22,650 bases of DNA from a virus. Below, piece after piece: positions 8,751-16,715 of this stretch (positions are counted from its first letter, which is position 1; each line of letters begins with the position of its first letter). The translations under genes and the position numbers were made by a program. The DNA is taken from positions 86,232 to 108,881 of the IMG/VR virus record IMGVR_UViG_3300048924_000203. One strand, 5' to 3'. The notes under the pieces are model-generated. The model did not search any database. It saw only the letters and a program-made list of their open reading frames with translations, and was not told the origin of the DNA.

Positions 8751-9796
8751 CGATTGCTCCTGAGCGGCAAGCCATTTCGATTCACACCCAGAAGGGTGTG
8801 CAGCTGTATCAGTACCTGCCGGCGCGCACGATGGGCATCGAGTGGGGTCGCATCCTGCGGGACGTGTCCCGGGCGACCGTGACGCTGCCTCCGGACGATC
8901 ATCTCGCCGAGCTCGACATCGTGCCGTGGCTTCACTGGGTCAGCATCTGGGACGTCAACGACAGCAGGATGCCGCTGTGGACGGGCCCGCTCATGCGTCC
9001 GAGGATCAACCGCAACTCGCTCACATTGGAGGTTTGGGACTGCGCCGCGTTCATGATGAAAACGCGGGTTCCGTTCACCAAGGCGTGGGAAGCCACCGAC
9101 CCCGCCTATATCGCCGCCGAGCTGTGGGAGGCGATGACGGATAACCACGGGCTCAACGTCACGCCTATCGTGCGGCCGGACCCAGAAGGCCAGCCGTTCG
9201 ACTTCCAGGTGAAGGCCGACACCAACACGATGGACACCGTTATCCGCCAGCTCGTCGACCTGGGTCTGCGCTGGACGGTGGTGAAGGGAGTGCCGATCCT
9301 TGGGCCGGCCTCGAAGAAACACATCCAGGACCTTGGAGCGCAGGACTTCCTTGGCGACGGGTTGGAGCTGTCCCGTGACGGGTCGCAGTCGGCCAACGAC
9401 ATCCTGCTGCGTAACTCCGACGCCATCGCCCGCGCGCGGGTGCCGATGGCTGGTCTGAACTTGCAGTCGATCGTGACGATCGACAAGCAGGAGGGCGCGT
9501 CGAACGCCGAGCGCGCCGTGTACGAGCAGGCGAAGTACTTCTCGCAGATCCACGACTCAGTGACTGTCCCGCAAGGCAGCGAGCTACACCCCGAAGCACC
9601 CGTCGTGCTCGACGATCTGATCCCGTCGACCCGGTTCACAGTCACGGCCTACGGGCTGCGCACGCTGGTGGAGCTGGAGGACATGAAGGTCGCGGCGACG
9701 TCCGGTGCAGTGACAACGACCGTCAGCATGGAGTCCGTCGTGGAGCTGCCGGAACTCTCGACTGTCACAGGCAGCGGTCAGGCGGGTGCATCGTGA
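8747..9796 (+). CDS. Minor tail protein, hub-like (tail tip)
   Basis: Encodes 349 residues; ATG 8747 overlaps the preceding stop by four bases. It reads like the actinophage minor tail family often named Siphovirus ReqiPepy6 Gp37-like, with an early LYQYLPARTMGIEWGR segment, then WTGPLMRPRINRNSLTLEV and a middle domain that continues to about residue 300. Such proteins form the hub at the tail tip that closes the tube and carries receptor-binding parts. Position two after the tape measure agrees with this. The last 50 residues are Thr/Val-rich. No enzymatic motif is visible. The family name is from memory of the sequence pattern and should be held at moderate certainty. Confidence 0.85.
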   Translation: MTIAPERQAISIHTQKGVQLYQYLPARTMGIEWGRILRDVSRATVTLPPDDHLAELDIVPWLHWVSIWDVNDSRMPLWTGPLMRPRINRNSLTLEVWDCAAFMMKTRVPFTKAWEATDPAYIAAELWEAMTDNHGLNVTPIVRPDPEGQPFDFQVKADTNTMDTVIRQLVDLGLRWTVVKGVPILGPASKKHIQDLGAQDFLGDGLELSRDGSQSANDILLRNSDAIARARVPMAGLNLQSIVTIDKQEGASNAERAVYEQAKYFSQIHDSVTVPQGSELHPEAPVVLDDLIPSTRFTVTAYGLRTLVELEDMKVAATSGAVTTTVSMESVVELPELSTVTGSGQAGAS

Positions 9797-10284
9797 GCGG
9801 CAGCCACGTCGGCCGGCGACCCCGCACGGAGGCACAGTGGGCGCGGGACCAGCAGCAGCAGATCAAGGAACTCCAGAAACGGGACACGTTGCGTCTGGGG
9901 GAGTGGGTGCTGTCTGAGCGTGACGGCGAGATCGTCGCTACCAAGCCCGGCCGCAAACCGGTGGTGCTGACCAAGGCGCTGGACGAGGCAGACACCAGCG
10001 GTCTGCGGCGTGTTCAGCGGATCATCACCCTGTCGGGCGTAACGGGCGGCAACCTCGGACTGATCTACCGCGGCGACCCACTTACCGTGTCGTGGAACGC
10101 CTCGCAAGCAACGCTGCTGAGCGCGTTCCTCGTGCTCCGGACCTCCTACACGGCGTTGGATTTCAACGTCACCGGCCCCAATGGCGGACCCTGGATTGTC
10201 ACCCACCCGGGCGGCACACTCGATGCGGACCTGACTGGGCTGACCGGTCCTTCGCCGGCCGTCGACATCACCGTCCCGTCCTAG
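9793..10284 (+). CDS. Minor tail protein
   Basis: Encodes 163 residues, starting at GTG 9793, which overlaps the previous stop (GTGA). The N-terminus is highly charged and Gln-rich (QWARDQQQQIKELQKRD), probably a short helix or coiled coil, followed by LRLGEWVLSERDGEIVA, a pattern common in small structural proteins behind the hub gene of mycobacteriophages. The C-terminal half (about 75-163) appears to be a beta-rich domain with Gly/Thr/Asp turns. It most likely attaches fibres or decorates the tail tip. The role is inferred from position and composition. Confidence 0.78.
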   Translation: MSGSHVGRRPRTEAQWARDQQQQIKELQKRDTLRLGEWVLSERDGEIVATKPGRKPVVLTKALDEADTSGLRRVQRIITLSGVTGGNLGLIYRGDPLTVSWNASQATLLSAFLVLRTSYTALDFNVTGPNGGPWIVTHPGGTLDADLTGLTGPSPAVDITVPS

Positions 10285-10285
10285 T

Positions 10286-10933
10286 GTGACCGCCGTGGCG
10301 AGGGACTGGGTAGAGCCGAACGTCTGCACAGACGAGAACCTTGCCGTGTCGGTCGACGGCCTGCTGAAGCTCGCGCCGTGGTCGGTGCCGCGCAATGTCG
10401 TTGATGTGATGGCGAAGTCGACCGGCGACGGCAAGGTGACGCCGTACACCGCGCTGCCAGGGAAGTTGCTGATCGACCAGCAGGTGAACTGGATCAACGC
10501 CTCACCGCTCGACGCCATGGTGTTGATCCGGGTCACGCGATCGACCCGCTACTGGCAGACGTCGACGCCGAACGCGATCCAGCTGCGTGACCGGTGGACC
10601 CGTGACGTAGACCGTCAACCCGACGTGCCGACCGTGACTGGGCCCCACAACTCTGAGTGCGGTAGCGCGATCGACGTCGGCACGAACAGCGTTGCCGAGC
10701 CGAAACCTGGTCAGCACTGGCTGTGGCAGGGCGCCGGCACCAGCGACGAGTGGTACCCGTTTCCGATCAGGCCTGGTGAGAACCTGCGGCTTTGGTACCG
10801 CTGCTACCTGTGGACGCCGCCGCCGTGGTCGGACAACGCGAACAAGAACTCGCCGCGGCACCAGGCGTACGCCCGATGGACGCGTATTCAGATGATCGCG
10901 TTCCCGACGCAGGGAAAGCTGGTGTCTGGCTGA
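10286..10933 (+). CDS. Minor tail protein, first of three related copies
   Basis: Encodes 215 residues from GTG 10286, one base after the previous stop; GTG 10295 is an alternative start. No Shine-Dalgarno is evident, so translation probably depends on coupling. The C-terminal part, with RLWYRCYLWTPPPWS and then ARWTRIQMIAFP, aligns by eye with the next protein (HFRYLCAVQTPGVWT, then NWCRLQAFAVP), and the middle segment NASPLDAMVLIRVTRS matches NNNDADLQMWVMVHRA there and NDTPVPQWVYGLVTRG in the third gene. This suggests duplication and divergence, giving related subunits of a tail-tip assembly. The exact function is unknown. Confidence 0.82.
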   Translation: MTAVARDWVEPNVCTDENLAVSVDGLLKLAPWSVPRNVVDVMAKSTGDGKVTPYTALPGKLLIDQQVNWINASPLDAMVLIRVTRSTRYWQTSTPNAIQLRDRWTRDVDRQPDVPTVTGPHNSECGSAIDVGTNSVAEPKPGQHWLWQGAGTSDEWYPFPIRPGENLRLWYRCYLWTPPPWSDNANKNSPRHQAYARWTRIQMIAFPTQGKLVSG

Positions 10934-11532
10934 TGGCGATGAAAGTCTGCACATCCGAGCTGATGATCTCCGACGTCAACGGCGTCGGCATGGCCCGCGC
11001 CTACTTCCCTCAGATCGTGAAAGAGGCCTTCCTCACCTCAGGCAAGGACGGGGAGATCAAGCGATCGCCGGACCCGGTCACGATGATCGACGGTGACCTG
11101 ACGTTCTTCAACAACAACGACGCTGACCTGCAGATGTGGGTGATGGTGCATCGCGCACCGCGCAGCATCGTCAGTACGAGCCCGGTGACCGTGATCATCC
11201 ACGACGCCTGGTCCTTCGACGTCGGCACTAACCCACAGGCGGAGTACCCGTCGGTGTTTCAGGACTCGTTCGGCGGCAAGCTGCAGCTCGACAAAGCCAG
11301 CGTGTCGGGGGAGGACCTCAAGTTCGGGCGGTTCTTCCTCAACTTCGACGACTCCCAGGCGTGGGAGCCCATCGGCATCGTGAAGTCCCAGCAGGCCCTG
11401 CACTTCCGCTACCTCTGCGCTGTCCAGACTCCCGGCGTGTGGACCGAGCCGACCGAGAAAGCGCCCCGCTACGAAGCGAAGGCGAACTGGTGCCGGCTGC
11501 AAGCGTTCGCTGTCCCGGTCGGAGGTGCTTGA
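10933..11532 (+). CDS. Minor tail protein, second related copy
   Basis: Encodes 199 residues. ATG 10933 shares its A with the preceding stop (TGATG), and a second ATG follows two codons later. The sequence has an aromatic, beta-rich look throughout, with a central segment NNNDADLQMWVMVHRAPRS and a C-terminal strand pattern CRLQAFAVPVGG that recall both neighbouring proteins. Four cysteines are present. It probably assembles with the flanking genes into the same tail-tip structure. No catalytic motif is visible, so assignment rests on paralogy and position. Confidence 0.82.
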   Translation: MAMKVCTSELMISDVNGVGMARAYFPQIVKEAFLTSGKDGEIKRSPDPVTMIDGDLTFFNNNDADLQMWVMVHRAPRSIVSTSPVTVIIHDAWSFDVGTNPQAEYPSVFQDSFGGKLQLDKASVSGEDLKFGRFFLNFDDSQAWEPIGIVKSQQALHFRYLCAVQTPGVWTEPTEKAPRYEAKANWCRLQAFAVPVGGA

Positions 11533-11534
11533 GC

Positions 11535-12152
11535 GTGACCTGCGTTGACCCGAACCACTTCTACGTCCTTAACGGTGCGATCGTGCCGCAGCCATGGATG
11601 CAGATGCGGCAGGTCGACTCGAAGACCGTCGTGGCCAAGTCCGGCACGTACGGCCATTCCGGCGGCGCGACGAAGAACGACCTGCTGCAGACGGTGACCG
11701 CGAAGTTCGTGAACGACACTCCAGTGCCGCAGTGGGTGTACGGGCTCGTGACTCGCGGCGGCAGCAAGGTCACGCTGCAGGCCCGGTCCCGCGCCGGTAT
11801 CAGCCTGCTGACCGGCCAGCTGCTCGGCGAAGGCGCGATCCCGATGGTCGAGGCCAGCCTGCTGGGCTGCGGCCTCGACATCGGCCGGGGTGGCTTCCTG
11901 ACCGCCGGCACCGAGTACGCGATCACCGAGGTCCGGCAGAACACCAGCACCATCCCGCTGTGCCCCGAGCAGACCGGCTGGAAGCGCGTCGACCCCAACG
12001 CCACGCTGTACGCCCGGGCCGACACCCGGTTCGTGTCCACCTACTGGGAGGGCACTGACCCGAACAACGGCAACGGCTCCGCGGACTCCGAAACCACCTA
12101 CGTGGCCGGTGACCTGCGCATCGACCTGTACGCCATCCCGATATTCGAGTGA
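11535..12152 (+). CDS. Minor tail protein, third related copy
   Basis: Encodes 205 residues from GTG 11535, with a strong ribosome binding site (GGAGGT, 11521-11526) 8 bases upstream, unusual here because most neighbours rely on overlap. Shared features with the two upstream genes are the segment NDTPVPQWVYGLVTRGGS and a final strand DLRIDLYAIPIF. Gly-rich turns occur around residues 92-120 (GQLLGEG, LGCGLDIGRGG). It is the most diverged of the three copies. It is followed by the only sizeable gap in the tail operon (38 bases), so a transcript unit may end here. Confidence 0.8.
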   Translation: MTCVDPNHFYVLNGAIVPQPWMQMRQVDSKTVVAKSGTYGHSGGATKNDLLQTVTAKFVNDTPVPQWVYGLVTRGGSKVTLQARSRAGISLLTGQLLGEGAIPMVEASLLGCGLDIGRGGFLTAGTEYAITEVRQNTSTIPLCPEQTGWKRVDPNATLYARADTRFVSTYWEGTDPNNGNGSADSETTYVAGDLRIDLYAIPIFE

Positions 12153-12155
12153 CCT

Positions 12156-12188
12156 GGGGTTAGCACCCCCGACGTCTACTTTTCGGGG
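12156..12188 (+). promoter_or_regulatory. Overlapping hairpins and TACTTT box before fibre gene
   Basis: The gap after the third minor tail copy can form either GGGGT-TAGC-ACCCC (12156-12169) or CCCCGA...TCGGGG (12167-12172 with 12183-12188); both use the same C-run and so exclude each other. TACTTT (12177-12182) fits the actinobacterial -10 form TAnnnT and lies 8 bases before ATG 12191, the leaderless layout. It could be a weak terminator followed by an internal promoter, or an attenuator-like switch. All of this is inferred from sequence. Confidence 0.4.
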
Positions 12189-12190
12189 CT

Positions 12191-12604
12191 ATGGCGGACC
12201 TTGTCATTGGTTACAACCCCTCGCAGCCGATCGGCCAACGGCTGTCGGAGGAGGTACGCGCCGAGATCAACGTCATCGCGCCGTCCACGGTCAACAACGG
12301 CGACATCACCGACGCGAAGCTCGCCGACAACGCAGTGACGACCCGATCGATCAAGCCTGGCGCCGTGACCAGCGAGAAGATCGCTAACGGCGGCGTCCAG
12401 GCCATCAACATCGGCGACGGCCAAGTGACGGCCGGGAAGCTCGCCCCAGGAGCCGTCACACCCGACGTCGTGGCACCGGGTGTGGTCACCGCAGTCGACG
12501 CCGCTGGCAACGCGATCACCGTCAAGATCGCCCACGTCACCGCCGCCGAATACGCGGCCCTGACGAACCCTGACCCGAACACCGACTACTTCATCAGCTC
12601 CTAA
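12191..12604 (+). CDS. Small fibre-like tail protein with GAVT repeats
   Basis: Encodes 137 residues. Residues 38-100 consist of imperfect repeats of the kind DAKLADNAVTTRSIKPGAVT, SEKIANGG, AGKLAPGAVT and APGVVT. Such short hydrophobic/Gly/Asp repeats are typical of phage fibre or spike proteins that fold as trimeric beta structures or beta-helices. It may link the tail tip to the larger fibre proteins that follow. ATG 12191 lacks a Shine-Dalgarno but has a TACTTT box 8 bases upstream, so the start may be leaderless. The stop overlaps the next start (TAATG). Confidence 0.82.
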   Translation: MADLVIGYNPSQPIGQRLSEEVRAEINVIAPSTVNNGDITDAKLADNAVTTRSIKPGAVTSEKIANGGVQAINIGDGQVTAGKLAPGAVTPDVVAPGVVTAVDAAGNAITVKIAHVTAAEYAALTNPDPNTDYFISS

Positions 12605-13983
12605 TGCCGCAGATCATCCGTGGCGCGGGCAGCACGATCACCGCGATCAAGCACGGCAACACCGACATCAATGAGATCCGGCGTGGTTCGACGCTGATCT
12701 GGTCGAAGGCCGCGCTGCGCATCGACTTCCGGGTCCTGGACGATCAGGTCGGTCTCGGATCCAGCTGGACTGACTACGGCCCTGCGGTGTCCCCGTACTT
12801 GGCGTCGGTCGACGGCGGGGTATGTCGAATCAACCTGCCCGACAACGTCACCAACATCTCGGCGCAGCGATCGCAGATGCGGTACAACGCCACCACAACC
12901 ACCACGGCCGACGGCTACCTCGAAGTCGGTGTCGGTTCCTGGGGGCATTGGGATCCGGCGTTCCGGACCATCGTCTACGACCACATGTCGAACTCGTCGT
13001 TTGACGACGGCATCGGCATCGGCTTCTGGGGTCAGGCACTGCGCATTGTGCGCCGCGTCGCCGGTACTGAGACCACGATGGCCACCGGTGGCGGCTTCCA
13101 GACCGGCGACATCATTCGCATGGTCCACCTGAACAACGGCAAGCTGCACCAGCTCTACCGCAACGGGCGCCTGTCCTGCTGGTGGGATGACTCAGCCGGT
13201 ACAGCGAACGTCGACATTAACCACCGCTCGGTCGGCATCAGCACGTACGGCCGCAAAGACAACTTCCTTGTGCCGCGCTGCTACTCCACCGGCATCTCCT
13301 ACATCGAAGCCGGCGGCGGGGACCGCCGCATCCTGCCGATGGCGACGTCGGTCGCCGACACGTGGAACAACCGGCACATCGTCATGTCGTTCGACGACTA
13401 CGTTCCGGTGGCCGGGGACTTCATCCTGGTGTCGGCCTGCTACCGGGACGTCCCCAACTTCGCCACCACCAGCCCACCGGCAGGCTGGGTAGAGCTGACG
13501 AGCGTCAAATCCTCAGTGGGAGTGCAGTACTGCATTCATCACGTCGTTACGCAGGCAGAAGCTGACGCTGCACAGACGGCGTGGACGCTCCGGAACTACT
13601 GGAACAGCGCCCACTACACCGGCATCGTCGCGACCGTGTTCCGCGGCGTGAAGACGTCTGCGCCTATCGACGCCTTCGCCACCGGCTTCAACTCCGCCAA
13701 CAGCTCCCCGCACGTCCTGCCAGCTCTGCCGACCGTGTCGAACCGATCGCTCGTCGTCGGCATGCCGTGCGCCGCGTACGCGCAGCTCTATCCCGGCACC
13801 CCGCCAAACGGATGGCAGACGCTGGTCAACGCCCGAAAAGCGTCCGCACAGCCGCGAATGATGCTGCAGCGCACCGCCCTTACCCAGTCAGGTGTGCCGG
13901 TTCCGGCGGCGAACGTCACCCCCGGCGAACCCAGTCGCTACACCGCGATCACCGTCGCGCTGGCCGAAGCACCGTCGAGCTAG
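12604..13983 (+). CDS. Minor tail protein, probable receptor-binding
   Basis: Encodes 459 residues, coupled to the previous gene by a one-base overlap. The N-terminal 35 residues end in INEIRRGSTLIWSKA, a short motif seen repeatedly in actinophage tail-tip proteins just before their variable domains. Residues 40-225 are rich in Gly, Trp, Tyr and Asp, with a lectin-like beta-sandwich look (YLEVGVGSWGHWDPAF, DDGIGIGFWG). Residues 250-459 form a second domain (VAGDFILVSACYRD, then ATVFRGVKTSAPIDAF) whose pattern recurs in the protein at 15341. I infer a host-surface binding role from position and composition; no enzyme motif is seen. Confidence 0.82.
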   Translation: MPQIIRGAGSTITAIKHGNTDINEIRRGSTLIWSKAALRIDFRVLDDQVGLGSSWTDYGPAVSPYLASVDGGVCRINLPDNVTNISAQRSQMRYNATTTTTADGYLEVGVGSWGHWDPAFRTIVYDHMSNSSFDDGIGIGFWGQALRIVRRVAGTETTMATGGGFQTGDIIRMVHLNNGKLHQLYRNGRLSCWWDDSAGTANVDINHRSVGISTYGRKDNFLVPRCYSTGISYIEAGGGDRRILPMATSVADTWNNRHIVMSFDDYVPVAGDFILVSACYRDVPNFATTSPPAGWVELTSVKSSVGVQYCIHHVVTQAEADAAQTAWTLRNYWNSAHYTGIVATVFRGVKTSAPIDAFATGFNSANSSPHVLPALPTVSNRSLVVGMPCAAYAQLYPGTPPNGWQTLVNARKASAQPRMMLQRTALTQSGVPVPAANVTPGEPSRYTAITVALAEAPSS

Positions 13984-13994
13984 GAGCATCCGAG

Positions 13995-15341
13995 ATGACG
14001 AAGAAGCTGATCTCGATCAACGATGAGCAGCCACCCGGCGCGCAGCTGCCGATCGTCGTGCGTTCTGAGCTCGACGAGGTGTGGCGGCAAGCACGCGACG
14101 ACCTGCAGGTGCACAAGGCCGGCGCCGAAACCATCACCGGTGCGAAGACCCTGACGGCGAAGCTGACAGCCCGTGACATCGAGGTGTCGCCGCTGACCGT
14201 CGGCGGCAACGCGGTGCTGAAGATGACCAACGGGTCGCAGTCGTGGGCATTCACAGTCAGCGCCGACGGGAAACTGTCGGTGCTGGATGTGACTGCCGGT
14301 TCGGCGCCGGTGGTGCTGGCCCCGGGTGCCGCGGCCTTGGCCCTGCAGGTGCTGGCGACCAAGCTGCTTGCCGGCGCCGACCTCGACCTGGGTGGACACA
14401 ACCTGTCCGGTGTCGGTAACGCCAACCTGCCGAACGGGCCGGTGTTCACTACCGGTGCTGGCGTGCTGCCGGTGGCGCTGTTGCCGGCATCGGCGATGAC
14501 GTTCCTCGGCATGTGGGACGCGTCGACGAACACGCCGACCGTGGCGCCTGGCGCCGGTATCTCGGGCCAGACGTACCGAGTTTCAGTGGCGGGAAACCGT
14601 GACATCGGCGAAGGCGTCACGGAGTTCCAGCCGGGCGACTCGATCATCTACGACGGGGCGGTGTGGCGGAAGCAGGACAACACCGAGCACGTCGCGTCCG
14701 TCGCCGGTCTGATCGGCGCCATCACCCCGGCCGCCCTGCGCTCGGCACTCTCGCTGGTGGTGGGCACCGACGTCCAGGCGCAGAACGCCAACCTGCAGGC
14801 GCTCGCCGGCGTGACGTCGGCGAGCGACACCCTCGCCTACTTCACCGGCAGCGGAGCCGCCGCAGCCACGACGCTGACCAGCTTCATCCGCACCCTGTTG
14901 GACGACGTCGACGCGGTCGCTGCGCGGAACACGTTGGGGCTCGGTGCGGTGGCTACGAAGGCCGGCAACGTCGCGGTACCGGTGTGGATAGAGATTCACG
15001 CCGGGTACGGCGTCCGCTCGGTCGGCTACATGGACAACGCCATGGGTTTCACGGTGCCCGCCAACTTCATCCTCGGCCAGGTCATCTACCGCGGCACCAC
15101 CGCCGACGCCAGCGGGTCCACCACGGTCGAGCTGCGCCAGAACGGTGTCCAAATCGCCAGCAGCGTCAAGGCCATCACCGCGGCCAATCAGTGGGCGCAG
15201 AGCACCAACACCACAGCAACCATCGGCAACACCGTCAATGCGGGCGACATCCTGCGCCCCTACATCAGCAGTCTGGGCACCACACCCGGCAACGGGTTCG
15301 GGTGCACGCTCGTCGGTACCGTCAGCGTGGCGGTGACGTAA
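13995..15341 (+). CDS. Tail fibre protein
   Basis: Encodes 448 residues. ATG 13995 has AGGAG (13982-13986) 8 bases upstream. The middle contains typical fibre motifs: LALQVLATKLLAGADLDLGG, FLGMWDASTNTPT with a YDGAVWRKQ segment, LQALAGVTSASDTLAYFTGS and RNTLGLGAVATKAG, the last two common in tail fibres of many siphophages. About 110 C-terminal residues form a beta-rich, Thr/Gly/Asn-rich domain likely to contact the host. Its stop overlaps the next start by one base. Fibre function is well supported by motifs; the receptor is unknown. Confidence 0.87.
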   Translation: MTKKLISINDEQPPGAQLPIVVRSELDEVWRQARDDLQVHKAGAETITGAKTLTAKLTARDIEVSPLTVGGNAVLKMTNGSQSWAFTVSADGKLSVLDVTAGSAPVVLAPGAAALALQVLATKLLAGADLDLGGHNLSGVGNANLPNGPVFTTGAGVLPVALLPASAMTFLGMWDASTNTPTVAPGAGISGQTYRVSVAGNRDIGEGVTEFQPGDSIIYDGAVWRKQDNTEHVASVAGLIGAITPAALRSALSLVVGTDVQAQNANLQALAGVTSASDTLAYFTGSGAAAATTLTSFIRTLLDDVDAVAARNTLGLGAVATKAGNVAVPVWIEIHAGYGVRSVGYMDNAMGFTVPANFILGQVIYRGTTADASGSTTVELRQNGVQIASSVKAITAANQWAQSTNTTATIGNTVNAGDILRPYISSLGTTPGNGFGCTLVGTVSVAVT

Positions 15342-16009
15342 TGCCTACCTGCCTGATCGGTATTCCGAAGACCAGCGCGGCGCCGCTGTTCCTCGCATCG
15401 GGGTCTGGGTTCACCACCACGGGCGGCTCGAACATGAGCCCGCAGTGCACGGTGAACGTGGCCCAAGCCGGCGGCTGCATCGTCGCGCTAACCTGCCGAC
15501 ACACCAACTGGAACAACACGCTGACCGCCAAGACCGTGGTCAGCGACCAAGGGTCGGTATTCACCGAAATTCCGGGGTCCGACACGGTGCGCGGTGTCAG
15601 CGGTCAGCGTCTCGGTCACGTGGTGCTGTTCTACTGCCAGAATCCGGCGATAGGACTGCACACGCTCACCGGCAACGTACAAGCCGCCCAGTCGTTCACC
15701 CGCGCGAACATCCTGGGGGCGTTCTACGGCAACGTGATCGGGTACCAGAACTTGGCGACGCAGAGCACCACAGGCAGCCAGGCTGTGGCGCTGTCGGTGA
15801 CATCGACAGCGGGCAACATCCCGTTCATCGGCGTGACAACAGGAGCCGCCATGACCGGATGGAACTGGACCAACCGCGAGACCCAGGACGGCGATCTAAG
15901 CCTGATCGGTGACCGCGGCATCACCGCCGTCACGGGAGCGGTCAACTTCAGCACGAGCAGCACTGGACACAACGTCGCCGCAGCCGGTGTCGATCTCATC
16001 GCAGCATAG
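15341..16009 (+). CDS. Minor tail protein sharing a domain with the gene at 12604
   Basis: Encodes 222 residues, beginning with the A of the previous stop codon. It is beta-rich and Thr/Ser/Gly-heavy, with few charged residues. The pattern of GGCIVALTCRHTNW, RANILGAFYGNVIGY and a final VAAAGVDLIAA follows the order of strands in the C-terminal domain of the minor tail protein encoded at 12604 (DFILVSACYRD, YTGIVATVFRGV, YTAITVALAEA). The domain could be a small carbohydrate-binding or decoration module. Both the paralogy and the role are judged by eye. Confidence 0.75.
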   Translation: MPTCLIGIPKTSAAPLFLASGSGFTTTGGSNMSPQCTVNVAQAGGCIVALTCRHTNWNNTLTAKTVVSDQGSVFTEIPGSDTVRGVSGQRLGHVVLFYCQNPAIGLHTLTGNVQAAQSFTRANILGAFYGNVIGYQNLATQSTTGSQAVALSVTSTAGNIPFIGVTTGAAMTGWNWTNRETQDGDLSLIGDRGITAVTGAVNFSTSSTGHNVAAAGVDLIAA

Positions 16010-16020
16010 GAGGCCTCGGC

Positions 16021-16383
16021 ATGTATGACCCGCCCGCCGGCTATCAAGACTTCCTCGCCGACGCCGAAAACAACGACCGTGGCGACGGCCCGATGTACCC
16101 GCTCCACGTGGAGGGTGTGGGCACGATCCAGGCGCGCAAACCCATCCCCGGCAGTGCCGCGCCGTTGGGCGCGGCGGGCCGATCGAAGATCCCCGACCGG
16201 GAGAAGCTCGGCTATCTGAACCTGTTCGTGCGCAACCACATCGGCGCCGACCAGTACGAGCAGCTGCTGGAGCGGATGATGACCGATGACGCCCCGGCTG
16301 ACACGATGCCCCGGATCGTCGAGGCCATCACGACAAGGGGCACGGCCCGCCCTACCAAGCGGTCATCACACTCTGTGTGCTGA
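16021..16383 (+). CDS. Tail assembly chaperone, short form (second copy)
   Basis: Encodes 120 residues; the best ribosome binding site in the window, AGGAGG (16008-16013), is 7 bases upstream. The region LHVEGVGTIQARKPIPGS to NHIGADQYEQLLERMM resembles the N-terminal domain of siphophage chaperones and also the protein at 516. The 0-frame end after about residue 105 (ARPTKRSSHSVC) is low in hydrophobics and looks like a tail read out of the productive frame, as is usual for gpG-type proteins. The neighbouring -1 frame is open from 16290 to 16676 and carries the conserved extension. Its place after the minor tail genes, rather than before the tape measure, is unusual. Confidence 0.82.
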   Translation: MYDPPAGYQDFLADAENNDRGDGPMYPLHVEGVGTIQARKPIPGSAAPLGAAGRSKIPDREKLGYLNLFVRNHIGADQYEQLLERMMTDDAPADTMPRIVEAITTRGTARPTKRSSHSVC

Positions 16384-16679
16384 CCGCTCACCACTGGCGA
16401 CCGCTGCGGTCGAAGCTGCTGCTGGCCGGGATCGGTGACCCGATGGGCCTGCCGTCCATGCACTCTCTTTTGGACCTGACCGAGTCGGCGCTGACTGAGT
16501 CGATGTCCGCGGACCCTGAGGAAGGCAGCAAGAAGGTCTCGGAGTTCATCGACCAGCTGTACGCCCCGCCGGTTGAACCCGCCAAGGCCAAAGCCGGCTA
16601 CAAGGCTCCGCCGTCGTGGTGGACCGAAGGCAATTCGGACGACGAGTTTGACGCCGCGCAGCGCGCCGCTCCGCGCTGA
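16021..16679 (+). CDS. Tail assembly chaperone, long form by -1 frameshift
   Basis: The long product shares its N-terminus with the 120-residue form, then shifts back one base between 16290 and 16383. After the shift the reading is GHGPPYQAVITLCVLTAHHW, a typical start of the second chaperone domain (the lambda gpGT equivalent), then a helical stretch LLDLTESALTES and a charged end. The best slip candidate is AAGGGGC at 16335-16341 (codons AGG GGC in frame 0); it is not a perfect X XXY YYZ heptamer. Independent start at GTG 16377 is possible but would lose the conserved GHGPPYQAV part. The long form is expected at a low ratio and would recruit tape measure and tube subunits. Location of the slip is uncertain; the two-frame arrangement is clear. 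Confidence 0.75.
16335..16341 (+). promoter_or_regulatory. Candidate -1 ribosomal frameshift site
   Basis: AAGGGGC, read A AGG GGC in the frame of the short chaperone. A -1 slip here joins the frame-0 residues ITTRG to HGPPYQAV. It lies in the only overlap of the two open frames (the -1 frame has a TGA at 16287; frame 0 stops at 16381-16383). Pairing after the slip is imperfect, so the exact site is tentative. Confidence 0.45.
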
Positions 16680-16701
16680 TATCCGCTGCACCCAAGGCTC
16701 A

Positions 16702-16707
16702 TACCGT
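16702..16707 (+). promoter_or_regulatory. TACCGT -10-like box, leaderless layout
   Basis: TACCGT matches the actinobacterial -10 form TAnnnT and is followed by 8 bases and then ATG 16716. A transcript from here would begin at or next to the start codon. No convincing -35 is seen. The same layout occurs at 12177, 20652 and 21255. Confidence 0.4.
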
Positions 16708-16715
16708 CGCGAACT

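Noticed and set aside
8105-9553. Long minus-strand ORF of 482 codons
   Set aside because: It overlaps two well-supported minor tail genes and is Arg/His/Val-rich, as antisense shadow frames are.
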